Notes: generated by a model not told the origin, from the letters alone. 64,000 nt of DNA from Tomocerus qinae (GCA_020055645.1 CM034546.1:83762001-83826000); one strand, 5' to 3'; numbered from the stretch's first letter, positions 23,577 through 36,100 are shown. Translations and numbers: made by a program.

Positions 23577-24214
23577 CACACGGTCATCATTTATATGATC
23601 CCCCCTCCCCCACCACAGCCCAATAGAGATCAAATATCAAAATGATCTATATATCATCTTTTAGAGAATCTTTTTGCGAATCTAAACCACTATAACATTA
23701 TGCAAATGGGTTAGGAAAACTCGGGAAGAAAATTTTTGAAAATAAAAGTTGAAAATTTTCAGAATTTCTGCACGCTTTCCAACTTTCCGAATTTCTCAAA
23801 GGTCCCCAAGAAGTTTATTTTGAAACATTGTTTTCAGAATCATTATTGGAATTTCATTAATGATTTATCCACACATTTTATTCAAAATCGGAGGCTATCG
23901 ATTTTTCAACTTTTCGAGATTGTCAAAATTGGATTAATCCACAAAAAAGTTGGAAAATATTCGATTCAATTCCTTCGATTTTGATGCAAATTGGCGATAA
24001 AATCACCAATGCGATTCTAGTTATGATTCTGGAAATAATATTTCAAATGAAATTCTTGCTGAACTGGAAAACTTCGGAATTTGGAAAGCGGCCTGAATTT
24101 CTGAAAATTTTTAACCTTTTATATTCAAATTTTTTACCAAGTGTTTTCTAACCGATTTGAATGGTGGTGGGGGAGATTATATAAGTGATGACCCTGTGCA
24201 ATAAGGTATATCAC
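23577..24214. mobile_element. MITE-like hairpin, CA(C/G)GGTCATCA ends
   Basis: The ends CACGGTCATCATTTATATGA and TATATAAGTGATGACCCTGT pair, followed by a CCCCCACCAC stretch. The inner arms pair through AACTTTCCGAATTT and AAATTCGGAATTTGGAAA. A decayed relative is at 51940-52085. No coding function; the 82-aa plus ORF inside is incidental. Confidence 0.7.
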
Positions 24215-24377
24215 TGTAATATTAGGTTTAGATGAAATATAAACTGAATGAACAAAAATACAATTTAATTTTCAAACCAAAATGGTCAAGAAATGAGTGA
24301 ATATTTTTCCACCAGGCACGTAAGTGTATGTTTAATGACTAGCGTAATTGCTAACACAAATTGGTATTATGGCATTT

Positions 24378-24533
24378 CTGTAAGTTTTCCTGACCATCAA
24401 CTGTTTTATTGTTCGTTCCTTTCGCTTCATCGAAACTCTAGCTACCATTTCCAATTCCAACAGAGTCTGTGAAGGGAAAGGAACGGGCAATAGAACAAGA
24501 ACAGCTAGAAGGAGAAAAAAATGGTCAGGAAAA
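24378..24533. repeat. Short inverted repeat AGTTTTCCTGACCAT
   Basis: AGTTTTCCTGACCAT pairs with ATGGTCAGGAAAACT; further inside, GTTCGTTCCTTTC pairs with GAAAGGAACG. About 156 bp. Confidence 0.65.
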
Positions 24534-25374
24534 CTAATAGGAATAAAAAACCTTAATACCAGACATGGTATGGAATTTTTCTTGAAAAATGAAATATTTG
24601 AAATAAATGAAATTTTTAAAATAAATGAAATTTCTGAAATGAATGATGCAATGGTAGTTCAATGGAATTTACAAAAAACTAAAAACACGTTGAAAAAAAT
24701 TATAACCATATAATCAGTTTGTGATGCTACCCACAATTTTCAATGTTCAAAAAGTTTTCTATTTTCTGAAAAAATTATTTAGAGAAAATTAGTAGCTAAC
24801 AGATTTATGTTACGTACTTAACTTTGAATAACTAGTACCTGGTGGCCTACTACTATACCTAATGACAGTTAGTTATGCTGGCTCTCTAATAACTTTTGGT
24901 AACATTTACAGCATATTTTCTGTGCAGTGTCTATCGTTTTGTGGATTCTAAATACTTTTGGAGGGGAATCAATCAATTTGTGGACATTTAAAACTTTTCG
25001 GATACCGATATGATCGCAGCCAGCAAAGTTAGCTAGGAGGATCGGTGGACGGTCAATCCAAAATCTGCTCTCCTGTTGTTTGTATTGCTTTAGCATTGCT
25101 AAATTGCAAATTGCAACTTAGAAGTACGGAATTATACACAGACAGTTTCAGATTAAGTGTCCCCCGATCCTTCTGAGTGTCCCCCGATCCTTAGCGCTGG
25201 AATCAGATCGGTACCCGATAATTTTAAAACCGAGAAGTTAGCTCACCGATTTTTAGTGACATGTTTTTCAAACTAATTAAAAAGTAATTATTACTTTCAA
25301 AGAAAGTACTATACATATTTTTTTTGAACTAACAGTTTTACCTTTGGAGTAGCAGTAAATGGCTTAATGTGCAC

Positions 25375-25508
25375 AGTCAGTCCATTTTAATTCAATACAA
25401 TCCATCTAGTAAGAGTACAGAAAAGTAGTAACACTATTACTTACTACTAGCTGTACTACTTTTCTACACTCTTCCTAGATGACTGTATTGGATTAAAATG
25501 GACTGCTC
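25375..25508. mobile_element. MITE, 134 bp, CAGTCCATTTTAATYCAATACA ends
   Basis: Inverted ends of about 55 bp: AGTCCATTTTAATTCAATAC on the left and its near-complement GTATTGGATTAAAATGGACT on the right, then AAAAGTAGTA/TACTACTTTT around a small loop. Confidence 0.75.
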
Positions 25509-25637
25509 ACAAATAATGACGACGAAATTGTGCCAAGACAAACAGCTAATAAGCAATGGCAAGTACGCGATCCATCAGTAGCTGCTTTATTTGTCTAGAA
25601 TTAAAAGTCGAGAATCATCAAAAATACTATCGAACAT

Positions 25638-25877
25638 GTGGTTCCATTTGTCAAACCTAGCCTAGTCAAAGATATGGTCAACTGGAAGACCAAGGATTTT
25701 GACTTCAACTTCGTTGCAGCCTTTTTGATTTTGCTAGTAGTTTTAGCTATTATGGCTATAATTGCAGTTATCAAGAAAAAAAGGCGCCGTAGTAACGCGA
25801 TCGTTTTCTACATAAATAACGTCGGGGAAACTTCTGATCCAAAAAACGTACGCACCCAAAAAGCTTCTATTGTGTAG
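25638..25877 (+). CDS. Possible small single-pass membrane protein (or exon)
   Basis: 79 aa read from a GTG-type start in the track; the nearest ATG in the same frame is at 25674. A strongly hydrophobic stretch (about residues 26-45, FVAAFLILLVVLAIMAIIAV) is followed at once by KKKRRR, which by the positive-inside rule puts the C-terminus in the cytosol. The tail is polar. I recognise no family. It lies in the core of the 4.8 kb foldback, so it may be a captured exon or a chance ORF. Upstream codons without ATG stay partly open, which favours a last exon. Confidence 0.3.
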   Translation: MVPFVKPSLVKDMVNWKTKDFDFNFVAAFLILLVVLAIMAIIAVIKKKRRRSNAIVFYINNVGETSDPKNVRTQKASIV

Positions 25878-26107
25878 CTTCAAGCCTTTGCAGCATTCTA
25901 TATAAGTTAATTTAAAACTTCATTGAATTACATGTTCTCTTTAAAAATAAATAGTACATCCACTTTGAAAATAAGCTCTATGGAATGTAACCAAAATGTG
26001 TTAATATTATTTGCTTATCTATTATAAAAGACGTACTAGATTTAATTGTTACAATGTGAGTTTTTAAAATAACTTAACTTTATTACCTAACTTAGCTTAA
26101 ATTAATG

Positions 26108-26210
26108 TTGAGGGTGGGAACGGACTCTCCAGGTCATGTCCGGCAAAGATCCATCGAAACATTGAGGGGTCACGTCTAAATATTCTGAGATACGGGGTAC
26201 CTGCCGGCCG
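26108..26210. repeat. Single-arm relic of the hairpin family at 22098-22597
   Basis: Matches 22145-22225 inverted and 22420-22550 direct (CATGTCCGGCAAAGAT, CTAAATATTCTGAGATACG). Confidence 0.65.
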
Positions 26211-26762
26211 GACTCTAACAAAACGGCCCCGTTTGCTGCAATCCCACCAAACCAATGTGATCCGGACAAAACTCAACCTGATCCTAGTCTACCCTAAGAT
26301 TTTGAGATTCCGAAATATGGAGTTATTTTAAAATTTTTTTGTAAATTCAATTGTCGGGTCCGGTGGCGTCGGTAGTCGGGTGGGGTGGTTTTGGTTGTCG
26401 GGTCCGGTGGTGTCTGTTGTCGGGTGGGGTGTCGTCGGGTGTCGGGTCCTGGGGTGTCGGGTGCGGTGGCTTTGGTTGTCGGGTAGGGTGGTGTCGGTTG
26501 TCGGGTACTGTGCCGTCGGTTGTCGGGTAGAAGAGATGAGCCGAGGAAGTCATAGGATAACACCAAACAACATTATCATCATTGGATATAATAGTCAGAG
26601 TACTACATACTACATTCTTTGTAAGTAAACTCTTATCAGCTCACAAATCTTAATAATATTTAAGTTTGTACATTTATAACTGAACTAGGCGGTCACAGGG
26701 CTCAGGCCCTGTTAGAATTAAAGCTAGTGTGTATTCCGGGGCAGTATTGTACGATTTGAGTA

Positions 26763-26830
26763 GAATGTAATTCGGTTAAAGTAAGACAGTGGTTGCAGAG
26801 GTGGAGGAGGGAGGTGGAGGCGGAGGAATG
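26763..26830 (-). repeat. Inverted fragment of the 1.1 kb repeat
   Basis: GTAAGACAGTGGTTGCAGAGG followed by a GGAGG-rich run is the complement of 540-577 and of the site split at 29032/30776. Confidence 0.7.
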
Positions 26831-27509
26831 AGGTGGAGGTGATGGAATATTACATTAAAATAATCAATTTAAGTAAGGGTACCTCTTATTACTTACCCTT
26901 TTAATTTAAACATTCAAAATAAGATTTATAGTGTACTTAATAACAAGTGTAAAAGTTGTTCCTCGTGAAATAAGGTACAATTAGCATTCCAAAATCCCTT
27001 AAATCCATCACGTAGAATGTAAAGGCCTCATGTAAAAATAAAAGTGCCGAGACAATGCAATTAAGTAAGATTTGGACAGCGGTACCTCGTTGCTGGTGCA
27101 TGGTGTTGCCATCATTTTTTACAGACAGCATGCAGCACCGGCAATACCCACCTCTAATTGCCTTTACCGCTTGCCGCTTATCATATAATAAATACTAGTA
27201 ATAGGTCCGTCCTCCGAACGGGAAATGGGTAACCCCTTAATGGGGACGGTAGATCATGAGTATTCATTATGCATTAAAAATATGAAAATTAACATATTAA
27301 AATGTTTAAAAAATTGCTTTTCTGCATTGCTACACAACATCCTAAGGATGGGGAACAAAATACAATACTTATCGAATCAACATAATAATAGTGAACCAAA
27401 TTCAACATCATTTAACTAAACAAAGTAAATGTTTGAAGTACTTTCATCAGGGCCTGATTTTCATTGTATTATCAAATTATCATTAATATTATATGGACAT
27501 AATATATAA

Positions 27510-27960
27510 TTTTAAATCACCCCGTCATTGTACATAGACGTCATTTTAAATAGATGTCATTGTTAATGACCCCGTCATTTTAAATAGACGTCATTGTTAA
27601 TGACCCCGTCATTTTAAATAGACGTCATTGTTAATGACCCCATCATTTTAAATAGACGTCATTGTTAATGACCCCGTCATTTTAAATAGACGTCATTGTA
27701 AATGACCCCGTCATTTTAAATAGACGTCATTGTAAATGACCCCACATTTTAAATAGACATCATTTTAAATGACCCCGTCATTTTAAATAACCCCGTCGTT
27801 TTAAATAATTTCGTCGTTTAGAATCACCCCGTCGTTTTAAATAATTTCGTCTTTTATAATCAACCCGTCGTTTTAAATAATGTCGTCGTTTAGAATCACC
27901 CCTCCATTTTGATTAACGTCGTTGTTTTAAATTTATAAATGTCATTTTTTTAAATCTCGC
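27510..27960. repeat. Minisatellite TGACCCCGTCATTTTAAATA
   Basis: 34-bp units (TGACCCCGTCATTTTAAATA then GACGTCATTGTTAA), about eight regular copies up to 27780, decaying rightward into CGTCGTTTTAAATAATTT variants to about 27960 and weaker echoes to 28130. Non-coding. Confidence 0.9.
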
Positions 27961-29278
27961 CTTTTTAAATAACCTCGTCATATAAAACATTCCTGTCATT
28001 TTAATTAATCTCTTTATATTAAATATTCCCGTCATCTTAAATATTCCGTCATTATCATCTTTTCATTTTTAATAGCTTTTGTTATTTTAATTAACTACCA
28101 CTATTTTAATCGTCTTTGTTATTTCTATCTATTTTCTTACCCCGTTACATTAACTAACCAATTCTATGTCAAGTCAACCTATTCAATCCACAACCAAATC
28201 ATACTAACTAAATAAACGTTGCCTATGGCTATTAATAGTTTGACTCCACTGCGGTCGCCCCGTTCGAGGTGAAAGGGACACTAATCGCTTTACATGGCGG
28301 AGGTTTTGTAGAGTAGGACTTTGTCAAATTTTTGAAATTCACTGGCAAAATATTTTCTACTAAAAAATAAAAAACTGGAGTGGCGACCGTCTTCATTATT
28401 AAGTTGAGTAGGTCAGGAAGAAGTTTGGTAAAGATCGGATGAAAACTGTAGGAGAAGTTTCTGGACAAAGCGTCACAGATCGGAGCGTTTTCTCTCACTC
28501 CTTCAATGTTAAAATTCAAAAAATCGTAAAACGATTTCTATGAAAGATATCATTTTGAAACTCGAGGTTTGGGGTTCTGACTATGATGTGCAGATCCATT
28601 AAAAATTTGAAAGTCGTAGGTTGATGGTTAAGGGAAAATGAATTGCTATTATTATAATGATGATGTCCCCATCCAGTAAAAATTTCAAAGTCGCAAGTTG
28701 ATGTTAAAGGACATTTGTGTAGCTATTATTATAATGATAATATTATGGAACTAGCGGTCCAGATGTTGCGGATATAACAAACCTAGCCTAAATGAAATAA
28801 ACAAATAAGGGGGGATCTGGGAAAAATGACATTCCACCAGTTTCGAATATAACGATCTAACCTAATAGTTTTTATAGATAACTGTCGAATTTGGTAATTT
28901 CATTTAGGTTAGACAGAAAAGACCACTAATACTGTGGGTACAATACTAAGTGGATGAGTGGGTTAAGATAAAATAATCCACCATTTTAACCTCCTCCACC
29001 ACCTCCCTCCTCCACCTCCACCTCTGCAACCAACTGATTTGTAAAGCGAGCACAGTAATTTTGTGCACATGCTCGGGATACAAATCTGTATCCCGAGCAC
29101 ACTAGGCCAAATGTGCTCGGGATACAGATTTGTACTCCGAGCACACCAAGCCAATGGTGCTCAGGATACAAATCTGTACCCCGAGCACACCAAGCCAAGT
29201 GTGCTTAGGGTACAGATTTGTATCCTGAGCACACCAACCCAACTTACGGGAAGCCGACAGACTGCGGGCAGTGAAGTC

Positions 29279-29680
29279 AACCATAAAAATATATCCCAAA
29301 CCATAAAAATATATCTTAAACCATAAAAATATATCCCAAACCATAAAAATGTATCTTAAACCATAAAAATATATCCCAAACCATAAAAATGTATCTTAAA
29401 CCATAAAAATATATCCCAAACCATAAAAATATATCCCAAACCATAAAAATATATCTTAAACCATAAAAATATATCCCAAACCATAAAAATGTATCCCAAA
29501 CCATAAAAATGTATCTTAAACCATAAAAATATATCCCAAACCATAAAAATATATCCCAAACCATAAAAATATATCCCAAACCATAAAAATATATCTTAAA
29601 CCATAAAAATATATCTTAAACCATAAAAATATATCCCAAACCATAAAAATGTATCCCAAACCATAAAAATAAATCCCAAA
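29279..29680. repeat. 20-bp tandem array CCATAAAAATATATCCCAAA
   Basis: Twenty or so copies of CCATAAAAATATATCYYAAA with A/G and CC/TT variants; the right arm (30310-30530) carries far fewer copies of the complement. Confidence 0.95.
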
Positions 29681-29874
29681 TCATAATAAATAAATCCCAA
29701 ATCATAATAAATGTATCCCTAACAAAACTTAAAAATGGATCGAAAAAAAATATTTCTAAATCATAAAAATAATTCCTAAATCATAAAAATAATTTCTAAA
29801 TAATAAAAATAATTTGGTTTGGGAAAAATTTATTATGATTTGGGATTTATTTTTATGGTTAGGGATATTTTCAT

Positions 29875-30336
29875 GGCTAAACTGCAGTTATCCGGCTAGG
29901 TTTTCTATTGAACCCCTGAACCCCGAACCCCGAACCCCACTATAGTCACGTTATGAGCCACCCGTCAGTCACTATTTTCGCCTTTTTCTAACCTAACCTA
30001 ATAAAAACGAATAAAATAAATGATTGGTTGTTTCAATTTTATTAGGTTAGGTCAAAAAAGAAGCAAATAGTGACTTGTTTTGAAAATACTTGCTTCTTTT
30101 TTGACCTAACCTATTAAAATTGAAACAACCAAACATTTATTATATTCATTTTTATTAGGTTAGGTTAGGTTAGAAAATGCGAAAATAGTGACGGGTGGTC
30201 CATAACGTGACTATAGTGGGGCTCGGGATTCAGGTTTCAGGGGTTCGGGGTTCAGGGGTTCGGGGTCCAGGGATTCAGGGTTCGGGGTTCAGGGGTTCAA
30301 TAGAAAACCTGGCCGGATAACTGTAGTTTAGCCTAT
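29875..30336. mobile_element. Inner palindrome GGCTAAACTGCAGTTATCCGG
   Basis: GGCTAAACTGCAGTTATCCG pairs with CGGATAACTGTAGTTTAGCC; the pairing continues through AACCCCGAACCCC, CACGTTATG and TTAGGTTAGGTCAAAAAAGAAGCAA to a centre near 30087. It lies at the centre of the foldback 29033-30775, probably a nested insertion or the element's loop. Confidence 0.8.
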
Positions 30337-32035
30337 ATTTATTATGATTTGGGATTTATTTATTATGATTTGGGATTTATTTATTATGATTTGGGATTTA
30401 TTTATTATGATTTGGGATTTATTTATTATGATTTGGGATTTATTTTTATGGTTTAAGATACATTTTTATGGTTTGGGATATATTTTTATGGTTTAAGATA
30501 TATATGGTTTGGGATATACTTTTATGGTTGACTTCACTGCCCGCAGTCTGTCGGCTTCCCGTAAGTTGGGTTGGTGTGCTCAGGATACAAATCTGTACCC
30601 TAAGCACACTTGGCTTGGTGTGCTCGGGGTACAGATTTGTATCCTGAGCACCATTGGCTTGGTGTGCTCGGAGTACAAATCTGTATCCCGAGCACATTTG
30701 GCCTAGTGTGCTCGGGATACAGATTTGTATCCCGAGCATGTGCACAAAATTACTGTGCTCGCTTTACAAATCAGTCTGCAACCACTGTCTTACTTTAACC
30801 AGTAGGTACGCAGCCTTTATAGTTAATTAATTAAAAGATCCATAATATGAAAATGAGTGAGAGGAAGCAGTTTATTTGTCTCCGTCGTCGGATAAAAGAG
30901 AATAACACTTAGCAGTATGCTTAATGGTGAGTCAGAGTAACGTAATATTATACCCCAAGTCAAAAATTTTACTCTAATGACTGACCAGATTAAGTGCCGA
31001 TAATTAATGACAATACAATTTCAACACAAAAATATTGACCTTTGGTCGTAATAAACGGCAGTTTTAGAAAATTTTTTGATTCCAGGTTTGAACTCATTGC
31101 GCATAGCATCATTATTAACGTAGTGTCAATGCAAGTTTTTTAAGAGGTTTCAGGAAAATGTCAATATTTTCATGACCAACTGAAAATGTCAATATTTCCA
31201 TGACCAACTGAAAATATCAATATTTCCATGACCAACTACAGCGGTTCATAGTAATAATCACTAATCACTATATAGAAGAATGCTTTCTATAGTCTGCCAA
31301 TTATTCTGAAAAGAAGAGGAGGGGAAAATGGGGGAAGAGTAGAATCCCCATATTAACCACACAGCACTGACCAGGTTTAACTGCGCTGAAGATTGCATTA
31401 CCTATTATGAAACTATTGATCGCAAAGTGCGTAGTTTTGATATGTGCACTGGCTTGAAGTTCTTCTGGTTCGGACGTGTAGGGATTTGCCGCATTAAGTT
31501 CGCTATTGTGCTTGGTGCCTAGCTGGGATTTAGAATAGCGGCAAATTAACACACAGAAGTACAAACATACAAACGGAATTGTCACGTGACTAACTTTTGC
31601 CGTTCATCTAATAGTAATGATTGAATAGGCACTGAGTGAGTATTACGAGGGAAGTCTGGTCTGCTGTCTATAGTCTATAGAGTCAAGTCTATCTTCGTAT
31701 TCGTTTTATGATACTGCATTATTATTTTTTTTTACATCGCACTAAGAACACACACAGCAGACGAGAGAATAATGTCTTCACAGCCATTCCCTCTTCCTAC
31801 TTATATCTATTTCTAATTATAGTGCGTGGGCAGAGTTCGCAAAGAATTTCGATCTTCCTCACTCTGCCGGATTCTCCACAGCAAAAGTCAAATAATTTGG
31901 ACCTCTTTTTACAACGCATTCTTCGGACCACCCTGCTTTATTCTGGTACAGATATTCATTAAGTCATTTAATTAGTTGTCCCTAAAACTGTGATTTGTGT
32001 TGCATCAACAAATGAGAGGGGGATATTCATATTGC

Positions 32036-32169
32036 CAGGGCCGCAGCCAGAGATAAAAATTTGGGGGGGGGCGACAAATTATAAGTGAAAATGAAAAATT
32101 TTTGGGATTTAAGGCAAAAAATTCTTTCTTTTTTTCGATTTCGAGGAGGGTGCCCTGGCTGCGGCGCTT
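32036..32169. mobile_element. hAT-like MITE CAGGGCCGCAGCC, copy 1
   Basis: 134 bp with CATATTGC flanking both sides (32028-32035; 32170-32177). Left end CAGGGCCGCAGCCAG; right end CTGGCTGCGGC, worn. An 8-bp duplication and CAGGG ends fit hAT-type MITEs. Confidence 0.75.
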
Positions 32170-32204
32170 CATATTGCAGGTCATCATAAGTCGGAAATAA
32201 TTCG

Positions 32205-32255
32205 TAGGTTATATATATATATACATATTATATATATATATATAATATGTATAAT
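32205..32255. repeat. TA microsatellite
   Basis: (TA)n runs interrupted by CATAT. Confidence 0.9.
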
Positions 32256-32935
32256 AAAAATGCGGATATGTTATCTGTTTATTTTATTAAATCGGCATGA
32301 ATTGTAATGGAATACAATACAACGTAACTGCGCAATTTTTTCCGGCATGAAACATCCTAAAACCGAAAGTGGTGGTAATGTCATTTATAATATTGTATGT
32401 CTGGTCACAGTCAACTGGTTGAATATTGTGGCTGTCGGAATTTACTTGGCCTAGTAGTGGGGTAATTGTCATAAACACCCTTTTGTCATTTTGTCGCCAA
32501 TATTGGCTTTATGAAATCTCAGAGCACCCCAAAGTCAGAGTCACTCAGAGTCAAAGTCGGTTCAGTAGCATGTGCCCCATTTGACCTCACCTCAGGTAAT
32601 ATGGAATGGAGTAAGAGTGGAGCAAAGCGCAACAACATACCCTACCTATCCTATTATGTAACAGACGGTTTAGTTTAAAATAATGGAATAGACGGTGTTC
32701 GAAATGAATTCGCCTGCAATGTGCTAACACAGTCGCTGTAGTTCGTATTTCAAAGGTGTAGTGAGGAAAACATAGACTATCACACTCTTGTTGGTTGCTA
32801 AGAATTATAATTAACGAAATGTTGTGAATATTTAGTATTTCAGCCACTGGGCAGAACGTTTTGGGATTATAAGTGAATTACACTCTTCCAGTAGCGTGCT
32901 TCCTTATTGACCGTCAGTAATTTGAAGGAGACAAT

Positions 32936-33159
32936 ATGCCAGGTACCCGTATAGAAATACAGAATGAGATGGCACATTGGACGGAATTTGTTGATGATGA
33001 CATGTGTTATACTTCTATAGGAGGAGAAGCGTGGGTTACTCTTGCTACAAATGACTCTTACTCTTTGGGGGCAATCGTCCTCAGCCGGTCTCTGCGGCGT
33101 ACCAATACTAGTCGGGAGTTAGTGGTTATGATAACTCCGGGTGTGTCTGCTCCCATGAG
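32936..33159 (+). CDS. GYG: Glycogenin exon 1 (or internal exon from 33021)
   Basis: From ATG 32936 it adds about 28 residues before the conserved [16 protein letters not shown] good acceptor (ACTTCTATAG) ends at 33020, just before the conserved part, so the extension may be intron and the real first exon may lie upstream. The donor is ATGAG/GTACAT. Confidence 0.8.
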
Positions 33160-36100
33160 GTACATACATCTATGATTTAATGGTTAATCTGCCGTAATTC
33201 CCTAACGTGTCTAAGCTTAACCTAAACCTAACCTAAACTAAAATAATCTTACCAAATGTAAATGTAAACTACCAGCGGAGAATCCGCCCAGTCTCGATTT
33301 AATACCGTACGTGCTATGCATGTATGTACTATGTATCGTGTAACCTGTTTTTTATTTATATTTGCTTACTCTTGCACCAGAAATCATTCAATCATAATTT
33401 TACCATAGACTAAGGCCCATATTTTAAATAAACACTCCCACTCTAATCTCCACTCTTTGAGAGTGTAAGGTACGTATTGAGGTACCTTTCACTCTCGAAA
33501 AAGTGCGTAAAAAGTGCGTGAGAGTGAGAGTCGAGTCATTAAAAATATGGGCCTAAGTATTCATAGCAGAAAAAAGCTTTTTTCTGCTATAAGACACACA
33601 AAGTCTATTTACCAATCTGAAGGCAAATTTGAATGCCTATACTGCCAAACTATTGCGCCACGAATTGGCGCCTGTTCTCAAACTCCAATCCACCGGAGGT
33701 AGTCATAATTTAGTCTTTGTCATTGGCTGTCAACTAGCCAATAGTAATGATTAAATTATGAGAGATGGCATCAAATATAACAAAGACTTTGGGCATATTA
33801 AGCTGTTTCAGGCTTAATCTTAGTATATGTAATTTTACAAACTATAAGCAAATTTTTGGTTTGATGGTCCAGCGAAATTTTGAAGAGTGAATTCACAGAA
33901 GTGATACCGGTTAATGTTCTGGACTCAGAGGATTCAGCAAATCTGGCACTCCTATCTAGACCTGAACTAGGCATCACCTTTACGAAGCTACATTGTTGGC
34001 GGCTTATACAGTACACCAAATGCGTTTTTCTAGATGCGGACACACTGGTAAGGGAAAGGCATTTTATTTTAGTCAGAATTTTTCAACATCATGATGGTGT
34101 TAACTTGGTTTGGAGTTTGGTTGGACTTTATTGTTATATTAATAGGCGTCTTTCCATATTACCGCATTCTAACGCAAGCAATATGTACTTGATGAATATT
34201 CAAAATTATTTTGGTGGGAACAGTGTCTCGGATGTAGTTTATCCGAGGCAGCAGTAGTACTTTCTCTGATAAACTACATCCGAGACACTGTTCCCACCAA
34301 AATAATTTTGAATATTCATCAAGTGCATATTGCTTGCGTTAGAATGCGGTAATATGGAAAGACATTAATTCCCTCATGGGCTCGTATACAGAACTGAGTT
34401 TCGGGGGAGGGGCTAAGATGGGCATTGCATGCATTGATGGAACAATGGCCAATTTAATGATATTCCCCCGTTTAATATTTTCCCGATTCCCGCTGATTTT
34501 GGGACATGTAAGAAATCTCCTGGAAATGAAATTGCCTTAGGGAATGGAGATTTTGTTAATTTTGACCATCATGTTGCAATTCTTTAACACAGTGTTTAAC
34601 ATTTAAAGACCTAATTTAGAATTTATTTATGGTAAAGCAGTGTGATACTTACTCAATAATGTAAAATGTTAATGTCAACATTCCCATTTATCAGTCTTAT
34701 AGATGAGACCTTCATTTAATTTCATTGACAACTCAGTCCCTTTCTAAAAATCCTAGCGCTGCAATAACAACGCATCTAGGTGGAAAACTCCAAGAAATAC
34801 CCCTATTTGGCTCGGTGCAAGTACGGAATAGGTAAATTACTTGGGACTATGTGTTGGGAGAACAGCTGCAGCTGTAGATAACACTACAAAACTGAAACAC
34901 TCGAGTATAAAGCTATTATTATTATTGATTACACTTATCATTTTGAAGTACTTTTGTTTCTTTTCCCATTCGTTTTTTATTTCACATTGACCCTTCCCAT
35001 CCCAACCATTGCTACTTACTTTTCCAACCAGGGAAATGGGAAAATATGACTTTTCGATTTCCCACCGCACATCATCCTTCAAAAAATCTCTCACTCTTAA
35101 ATACTTTCGTTCTTAACAAGGATTTTGGACTAATGAAACAATTATAAATGAAGGTGCTCCAATCTTGCGACGAACTCTTTGATCGAGAAGAATTTTCCGC
35201 AGCTCCCGATTCGGGTTGGCCAGACTGTTTCAATTCAGGTGTATTTGTCTTCCGACCGTCTTTGGACACTTATTCAAAATTACTAGAATTTGCTGTCTCC
35301 ACCGGCTCATTTGACGGTAATTTACATACATAATTACATAGTACACAATCAAATTATTGTCTGATGTCAGGAAATGGGACCCCCGCCAAAAAACTCAAAA
35401 TATTGAAATGTTTCACCAGTGTGGGAGAGTTCCTTAGTTTTGTACAGATTCGACCTTCTCAGCAACAATCGTATAGCGTATTTATTCACCGAAATCAACT
35501 TACCGATAGTAACCCATCAAAAATACATCAAACAACTTTCCACCGAAACAGCATCACCTCATAAATATAACTTACCGAAACTACAGCCCACAGAATGCAA
35601 CCCACCAATGTCATTCATCAGAAATTAACACTATGCATATTGTTATTATTATTATTGTACTAATACCGGTTCTATTGTACTGAGTACTGATTGTATTTTT
35701 GTACACCATTATTGTGCCGACAGCCTGAGGTTAGAGCAAGGACTGGTTGCAAAAATACCTGTCCATCTATAATATAGATTTTAATTACTAGTGACCCCCA
35801 GTACTGTTAGGCCCCCAGTACTGCTTTTAGATTTTATGCAAAAATTGAATCCCACAAAGAAATCTAGCGGTCAATAATTTGCATTAATGTTCAGGGCCGC
35901 AGCGAGGCGGGGTGCCCGCCCCCCCCCCGAAATCGAAGAAAAGGAATTTTTGTTTATTTCAATTATTTTTTGTCGCCCATCCGGCCCTGTTACTGTTTAA
36001 GATATTGTACCCCAAAGCAGTTTATTCGAAGTTTAACACACGTAATGTACCTATGTCGGGTGCCTTCCAAAGAATTAGAATTTTGTATTTCATTGGCGGT

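Larger units (their letters stand above)
21767..26542. mobile_element. 4.8 kb foldback with 9-bp target duplication
   Basis: GAGGAAGTC is repeated exactly at 21758-21766 and 26543-26551. Ends: GGCTCATCCCTTCTACCCGA and its complement TCGGGTAGAAGAGATGAGCC. The arms (21767-22025; 26292-26542) contain CCGACAACCGACACCACCC-type units and continue as unique sequence with a shared AACTCCATATTTCGGAATCT. The core holds several smaller hairpins and one ORF with a membrane segment (25638-25877). A 9-bp duplication fits Drosophila-type FB elements and MULEs. No transposase is recognised. Confidence 0.88.
29033..30775. mobile_element. 1.74 kb foldback with 9-bp target duplication and known empty site
   Basis: Ends ACTGATTTGTAAAGCGAGCA and its exact complement; the arms match for about 240 bp. 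CTGCAACCA is duplicated (29024-29032; 30776-30784) and occurs once in the empty homologue at 560-568. Inside the unique arm tips are 20-bp tandem repeats (CCATAAAAATATATCCCAAA on the left, 29279-29680; the complement on the right is shorter), then a second palindrome at 29875-30336. No transposase. The arm-tip ORFs are mirror shadows. Confidence 0.95.
28605..31345 (+). repeat. Dispersed 1.1 kb repeat, copy B, split by a foldback
   Basis: 28618-29032 and 30776-31345 together match 95-1130. The match stops exactly at the foldback insertion, where CTGCAACCA is duplicated. Single-base differences from copy A are a few percent by eye. Confidence 0.85.

Noticed and set aside
29279..29680. CRISPR-like regular array
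   Set aside because: Units are contiguous 20-bp tandem repeats with no spacers, inside a eukaryotic foldback; the same applies to 61380-61605.
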